Assembly (NCBI GenBank): GCA_021413885.1 | Contig: JAIOPM010000052.1 | Location: forward strand, 1 to 45,863 | Origin: Planctomycetota bacterium | Lineage (GTDB): Bacteria > Planctomycetota > UBA1135 > GCA-002686595 | DNA: 45,863 nt | Direction of reading: 5' to 3' | Shown: piece after piece, positions 42,262 to 45,863 of the stretch | Numbering within the stretch: position 1 is the first letter of the stretch | Layout of the letters: every line of letters starts with the position of its first letter | Notes under the pieces: model-generated | The model's input: only the letters and a program-made list of their open reading frames with translations | Databases searched by the model: none | What the model was told of the DNA's origin: nothing | Made by a program: the position numbers and the translations under genes

Positions 42262-42825
42262 TCAGCTCTCGGCCGCGGCCTGCCACGCGAGCAGCGCGCG
42301 ACGGTAGAGCGAATGCACCGCCGCCTCGCTGCGCCCCATGCGCGCCGCGGTGTCCGCCGCGGACAGGCCTTCGAGTTGACGCAGGCCGATCACGCGCCGC
42401 TGCTCGGCCGCGAGCGACGCGAACGCGCGCTCGAGCCGCGCGTGGTCCTCGGCCGCGACCACACGCGTCGCCGGACCGGCGGTCGCGGCGAGCACGCGGC
42501 TCTCCGCGAGTCCGACGCTCGACCAATCAGCGCGCGACAGACGCTCGACGCGCGCGCCGCGTTTCGCCGTTCGCGCCGCCCGCGCCGCGTCGATGACGAC
42601 GTAGCGCGCGACCTGCGCGAGCCAACGGCCGAGCGCCGCGTCGCCGTCGACGGCCGTCGGAGCTCGCTCGCGATCGCGCAACGCGCGCAACAGGATCTCC
42701 TGCACGAGATCGTCGAGCTCGAGGCGCCGCCGCAACGCCGCGCCCGCGAGGTGCGCCGCGAGCAACCGCACGCGGCCCGCGTGAACGACGAGCCGCGCGC
42801 CGAACTCGTCGTCGACGGAGCTCAT
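42262..42825 (-). CDS. ECF-type RNA polymerase sigma factor
   Basis: The 187-residue protein starts at the ATG at 42825, whose ATGA overlaps the stop of the pcp gene. Region 2 shows LELDDLVQEILLRALRDRE and RWLAQVARYVVIDAARAARTAKRG. Region 4 shows LAAEQRRVIGLRQLEGLSAADTAARMGRSEAAVHSLYRRALLAW. It differs in sequence from the sigma factor at 14937, so it is a different ECF group. No anti-sigma gene is adjacent; the kinase 63 bases downstream is the likely regulator, as in other planctomycete sigma/kinase pairs. Confidence 0.9.
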   Translation of the reverse strand: MSSVDDEFGARLVVHAGRVRLLAAHLAGAALRRRLELDDLVQEILLRALRDRERAPTAVDGDAALGRWLAQVARYVVIDAARAARTAKRGARVERLSRADWSSVGLAESRVLAATAGPATRVVAAEDHARLERAFASLAAEQRRVIGLRQLEGLSAADTAARMGRSEAAVHSLYRRALLAWQAAAES

Positions 42826-43442
42826 CGCTCGCGCCGCGCGACAACCGTGCGCGCGAGCTCGCTCACCAACGCGCGCACGACGCGCGTCTGCTCGACGATC
42901 GAGACCTGCGCGACCATCGGGAGATGCAGGAAGACCGCGGGCACGCCGAGTCGGCGGCCTTGCTCGAGCAGCGCGTGGTAGACGCGCTCGCAGACGTAAC
43001 CGCCGGCGTCGTCGGAGAGTTGGACGTCGAACGCGCCGCCGGCGCGCAGCGCGGCGGCGAGCGGCGCGAGGTCGAGCTCGGTCGCGAGGTCGGGCGCTCC
43101 CTCGACGCGCGCCGTGCCCGCGCCGAGTCCGTCGTTGTCGCGCCGTCCGTCGCCGAGCGCCGCGCGCGCGCGACGTTCGAGTCGGAAGACGCCGCCGCGC
43201 GATTGCACGCCGAGGCCGAGCAACACGTCCGGCGCGAGGCTCGACGTCGACAACCACTCGGCGAGCTCGCGCGGCGCGCGCTCGAACGTGACCGACAGCT
43301 CGCGCGCGAAGACCTCGACGCCGGTCGGCGGCTCCCGTTCGAGCTCGAACGCGATCGCGCGGCTCGGATTCTCCGTCACCGGAGCGTCGCCGCCCGCGCC
43401 GAACGGTCCGAAGCCGGTGATCACCACGCGTGTCGTGCGCAC
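42822..43442 (-). CDS. pcp: Pyroglutamyl-peptidase I (pyrrolidone carboxyl peptidase, family C15)
   Basis: It removes N-terminal pyroglutamate from peptides in the cytoplasm. I use the GTG at 43442 (VRTTRVVITGFGPFG), giving 206 residues, near the usual 215. The GFGPFG and NPS elements are at 10-15 and 25-27. The catalytic triad is visible as Glu89 in GGVFRLERRA, Cys151 in DDAGGYVCERVYHALL and His173 in VFLHLPM. The GxxQSR stretch before the Glu (residues 77-82) also fits. It overlaps the downstream sigma factor gene by four bases (ATGA) and follows the HEAT protein by 44 bases. Why a peptidase is coupled to a sigma factor is not clear. Confidence 0.9.
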   Translation of the reverse strand: MRTTRVVITGFGPFGAGGDAPVTENPSRAIAFELEREPPTGVEVFARELSVTFERAPRELAEWLSTSSLAPDVLLGLGVQSRGGVFRLERRARAALGDGRRDNDGLGAGTARVEGAPDLATELDLAPLAAALRAGGAFDVQLSDDAGGYVCERVYHALLEQGRRLGVPAVFLHLPMVAQVSIVEQTRVVRALVSELARTVVARRER

Positions 43443-43486
43443 CGCGTCGATCGTAGTCGCGTCGCGCGGATCGGCAAGGCCGCCGC

Positions 43487-44809
43487 TCAGCGACGTTGCA
43501 AGCGCACGCGCGGCGGACGCGGCGCCGGCGCGGCGGAAGCGTGGATGCGTTCGAGCGCGGCGCGCGCGGCGTTGCGAACCGCGTCGTTCGGGTGATCGAG
43601 CGCGCTCTCGAGCGCCGGCTCGGCGACCGGCGAACCGAGTTCGCCGAGGATCTCGCACGCGAGGCGAGCGACGTCCTCCTCGGGCCGGACGACGCCGGCG
43701 GAGGCGTACTCGGCGGCGGCATGGCGGAAGAGACGCGCTCGGCCCAGCGCGAGCAACTCGTTGACCGCGTCGAGGCGGTTGCCGGAGTTCACGTTGCCCG
43801 CGCGCCCCTCAGTGACCCGCCAATGCGCGACCTCGCTCGCGTACCAGCGCGACCAACCCTCGGACGTCGTGCCGAGATCGCGCCGCGACATGCGCCGCAG
43901 CGCATCGAGCGCGGCGCGCGCGAGCTCCGGTCCGTCGTCGAGCTGATCGATCAGGATCGGGATCGCGTCGACGTCCTCGAGCGCGACCAACGCCGCGGCC
44001 GCGGCGCGTTGTCGGGTCGGCGCGGCGTCGTGCAGGTACGAACGCACGCTCTCGAGCGTCGCGTCGGACACCGGCGGCGTCAGCGAGCGCGCGACGCGAC
44101 CGATCTCGGTGAGCACGACGACGTCGAGCTCGGGATGCGCGCCGAGCGTCTCGACCAACGTCTCGAGCGCCGCCGGAGCGCGCGAACGACCGAGGACGCG
44201 CAACACCGACTCGGCGAACGCGGGCTGCGTGTCGCGATAGAAGCGAGCGGCGTGCACACGCGCCTGCGGATCACGTTCGTGAATGCCGCCGAGCGCCGAC
44301 TCCAACGCTTCGCGGAATTCCGGTGACGGCCCCGGCGGAGCCGCGTGCGGTTCACAGAGGCTGTCGAGCAGCGGGAGGTCGCGCTCGTCGCCGACCAACG
44401 CGAGCAATTGAAGCCCGACGATCGCCTCGTCCGGCGTCGACTTCCGTCGCGCGACTTCGGCGAGGAACGTCGCGAGCTCGCCGCGCGGCCAACGCGCCGC
44501 GCCTTCGACGAGGGCTTGGCGGAGCTCGGGCGAGAGCGGCAGCTCGAGCGTCTTGCCGTTCTCGACGGTGAAGTCGAAACGCCCGGTCGCCGCGAGCGCG
44601 AACGCGCGCGGCAACGAAGCGACCCCGCCTTCGGCGAAGGCGCGCGCGTGTTCCTCGACCGAGCGCTCGGGATGACCGATCGCGTCGAGCACGCGCGTTT
44701 CGAAGTTCTGCGCCGAAACGGGGGATACCGAGGACACCGACGCGGAGGCGTCTCCGCTCGCGCAGAGCACGAACAGGATCGAGCAAGCGAACGGAGAGGC
44801 GTGGTTCAC
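43487..44809 (-). CDS. Secreted or periplasmic HEAT-repeat protein
   Basis: The 440-residue protein starts at the ATG at 44809 with a signal peptide (MNHASPFACSILFVLCASGD then ASA). The mature part is built of paired helices with HEAT-type spacing, such as APAALETLVETLGAHPELDVVVLTEIG, TRQRAAAAALVALEDVDAIPILIDQL, DGPELARAALDALRRM and SPVAEPALESALDHPNDAVRNAARAALERI. These proteins mostly act as binding scaffolds. It starts 16 bases after the upstream partial gene and precedes pcp, so it is within the same probable operon. No enzyme motif is seen. Confidence 0.82.
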   Translation of the reverse strand: MNHASPFACSILFVLCASGDASASVSSVSPVSAQNFETRVLDAIGHPERSVEEHARAFAEGGVASLPRAFALAATGRFDFTVENGKTLELPLSPELRQALVEGAARWPRGELATFLAEVARRKSTPDEAIVGLQLLALVGDERDLPLLDSLCEPHAAPPGPSPEFREALESALGGIHERDPQARVHAARFYRDTQPAFAESVLRVLGRSRAPAALETLVETLGAHPELDVVVLTEIGRVARSLTPPVSDATLESVRSYLHDAAPTRQRAAAAALVALEDVDAIPILIDQLDDGPELARAALDALRRMSRRDLGTTSEGWSRWYASEVAHWRVTEGRAGNVNSGNRLDAVNELLALGRARLFRHAAAEYASAGVVRPEEDVARLACEILGELGSPVAEPALESALDHPNDAVRNAARAALERIHASAAPAPRPPRVRLQRR

Positions 44810-44825
44810 GTCGTCGACTTCCGAC

Positions 44826-45863
44826 TCACTGCGCCGCGATCACGGCCAACTTGTCGACCAGCGAGAGCGACAGGAGTCCCGACAGCACGTTGGCCAAGGC
44901 GTCGACCGGCAGCGGGCTCGACGCGATCAGCACTGCCTTCAGATCGGAGGATGGAAGGCCCGAGCCGCTGAGTTGGCTCAACACCGGGGAGGAGAGAGGT
45001 GCGTTCGCCTGCAAGACCGTCTTCAGGTCGGAACTCTGGAGCCGACCGGACTGGACGATCCTGATGAGATCGTTCGCCGGCAGCGGCGATTCGAACATGA
45101 GTTGGCGCTTGAGCTCTGCGGAACTGAGCGGCGGCATCACCGTCAACGCAGTGACCGTCGCCGAGGCCTTCGCGACCGCCTGCGCGGCGAGCGCTTCGAT
45201 GCCGGTCGCGCGGTAACCGACCGGCTTGCCCGCGCGATCGACCTGCGTGACGGCGCTGACCTTGGTCCAGTCGAAGCCGTTCTCCATGCCGTCGTACGTC
45301 TGCGTCGCGCCGAGCAGGTTCTTGTAGACAACGTGCAGTTGGATGTCGGCGTGCGCGAGCGCCGGCGACAGCAACGTCGTCGGATCGACGCCGAGGATCT
45401 CGAACGGGTCGCTGCCTTCGCCGTGGCTCATGGCGCTCTCGAGCTCGAGGATGCGCCACGACAACAACTTCGGCAGCACGGTCGCGGAGTTGACCTCGTC
45501 GAGGTGCGAGTCGAACGTCAGCTTCGCGCCCGACGACAGCACCAGTTGATCGGCGACGACCGCGCCGAGCATCTGTGCGTTGGACCCGACCGACTGGCTC
45601 GGATCCGTGCCGCTGCATTGAACCGTCGAGCCGTCGACGAAGTTCAAGTCGTCGGCGACCCACACCGCCACCGCGCCGCCGTCGGTGTCGAACTCGAGCG
45701 TTCCGCCCGACGAGATCGTCAGGTCCTCGACGACGAGGTTGCACGGACCTTGGACGACGGCGCGAGCTCCCGCCGCGACCGACAAGAACTTCAGACCGAC
45801 GTCGCCGGATTGGACGACGTACGGCGTGATGCCGGAGTGCGCGACGCCGGTGCCGGCCGGCTC
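44826..45863 (-). CDS. Repeat-bearing, probably exported protein (N-terminus outside the window)
   Basis: The frame is open to the window edge (345 residues visible) and ends at 44826. The visible part begins EPAGTGVAHSGITPYVVQSG. A beta-rich section follows (ARAVVQGPCNLVVEDLTISS and GGAVAVWVADDLNFVDGS), as in surface or pilin-associated proteins that bear stacked strands. A mixed section follows with HADIQLHVVYKNLLGA. The last 90 residues contain about six units of 13-15 residues of the kind PLSSAELKRQLMFES, PLPANDLIRIVQSG, RLQSSDLKTVLQANA, LPSSDLKAVLIASS. I do not recognise the family, and export is inferred only from composition and the next gene's signal peptide. It is the most upstream visible gene of a five-gene minus-strand run. 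Confidence 0.75.
   Translation of the reverse strand, partial: EPAGTGVAHSGITPYVVQSGDVGLKFLSVAAGARAVVQGPCNLVVEDLTISSGGTLEFDTDGGAVAVWVADDLNFVDGSTVQCSGTDPSQSVGSNAQMLGAVVADQLVLSSGAKLTFDSHLDEVNSATVLPKLLSWRILELESAMSHGEGSDPFEILGVDPTTLLSPALAHADIQLHVVYKNLLGATQTYDGMENGFDWTKVSAVTQVDRAGKPVGYRATGIEALAAQAVAKASATVTALTVMPPLSSAELKRQLMFESPLPANDLIRIVQSGRLQSSDLKTVLQANAPLSSPVLSQLSGSGLPSSDLKAVLIASSPLPVDALANVLSGLLSLSLVDKLAVIAAQ

Overview
The window is GC-rich (roughly two thirds G+C by eye) and tightly packed with long genes on both strands. It looks like a chromosome segment of a planctomycete. The evidence is the many very long secreted proteins with beta-helix, FG-GAP and propeller repeats, tandem D-x-N-x-[ND]-G-x-x-D calcium-type repeats with flanking cysteines, a cysteine-bearing C-terminal domain shared by unrelated secreted proteins, a DUF1570-type metalloprotease, and two ECF sigma factor/Ser-Thr kinase gene pairs. 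The Poly30/Saltatorellus-type lineages are my best guess, but that rests on remembered protein style, not on a search. I saw no rRNA, tRNA, CRISPR array, insertion sequence or phage gene.

Layout. (1) Bases 1-3458, minus strand: a cyanophycin module in the order iadA (isoaspartyl dipeptidase), cphB (cyanophycinase), cphA (cyanophycin synthetase, cut by the window edge). It encodes synthesis of the Asp-Arg storage polymer and its two-step breakdown. (2) 3624-10089, plus: two tandem paralogous secreted proteins of about 1,050 residues, each with a beta-helix, eight Ca-binding-type repeats and a second beta-helix. (3) 10097-15497, minus: an ECF sigma factor overlapping a TPR-bearing non-RD kinase, then a class I aminotransferase overlapping a uracil phosphoribosyltransferase. 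(4) 15798-20163, plus: a secreted propeller-like protein and a GT39-type membrane glycosyltransferase. (5) 20170-23898, minus: FlhG/MinD-like ATPase, ParA-like ATPase, helix-hairpin-helix protein and a secreted helical protein. (6) 24049-25416, plus: a third, shorter member of the beta-helix family. (7) 25438-29615, minus: pyruvate kinase and a large secreted repeat protein. (8) 30065-35745, plus: a translationally coupled secreted protein/metalloprotease pair, an orphan reading-frame fragment and an FG-GAP protein of less GC-rich codon use. (9) 35798-40571: a small unknown gene (minus), a DUF309 protein and a 1,211-residue FAD/Fe-S oxidoreductase (plus). (10) 40579-45863, minus: a probable five-gene operon of repeat protein, HEAT protein, pyroglutamyl peptidase, ECF sigma factor and a Ser/Thr kinase ending in 15 glycine-led pentads.

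Convergent neighbours are often separated by only 6-52 bases, and several same-strand pairs overlap by 4-19 bases, so translational coupling is probably common. Transcription control is little visible. I see one strong terminator-type stem at 18353-18383, a matching promoter-like pair in front of the two tandem giant genes, a possible leaderless start for iadA, and a T6 tract between the second sigma factor and its kinase.

Nothing here is an unmistakable new defence or mobile system. The points most worth following are the complete cyanophycin make-and-break operon in this lineage, the glycine pentad tail on a kinase, the FlhG/ParA/HhH operon without flagellar genes nearby, the unevenly diverged giant twins, and a short decayed-looking copy of aminotransferase sequence at about 18.4 kb. 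All family assignments were made by reading motifs; no database search was run.
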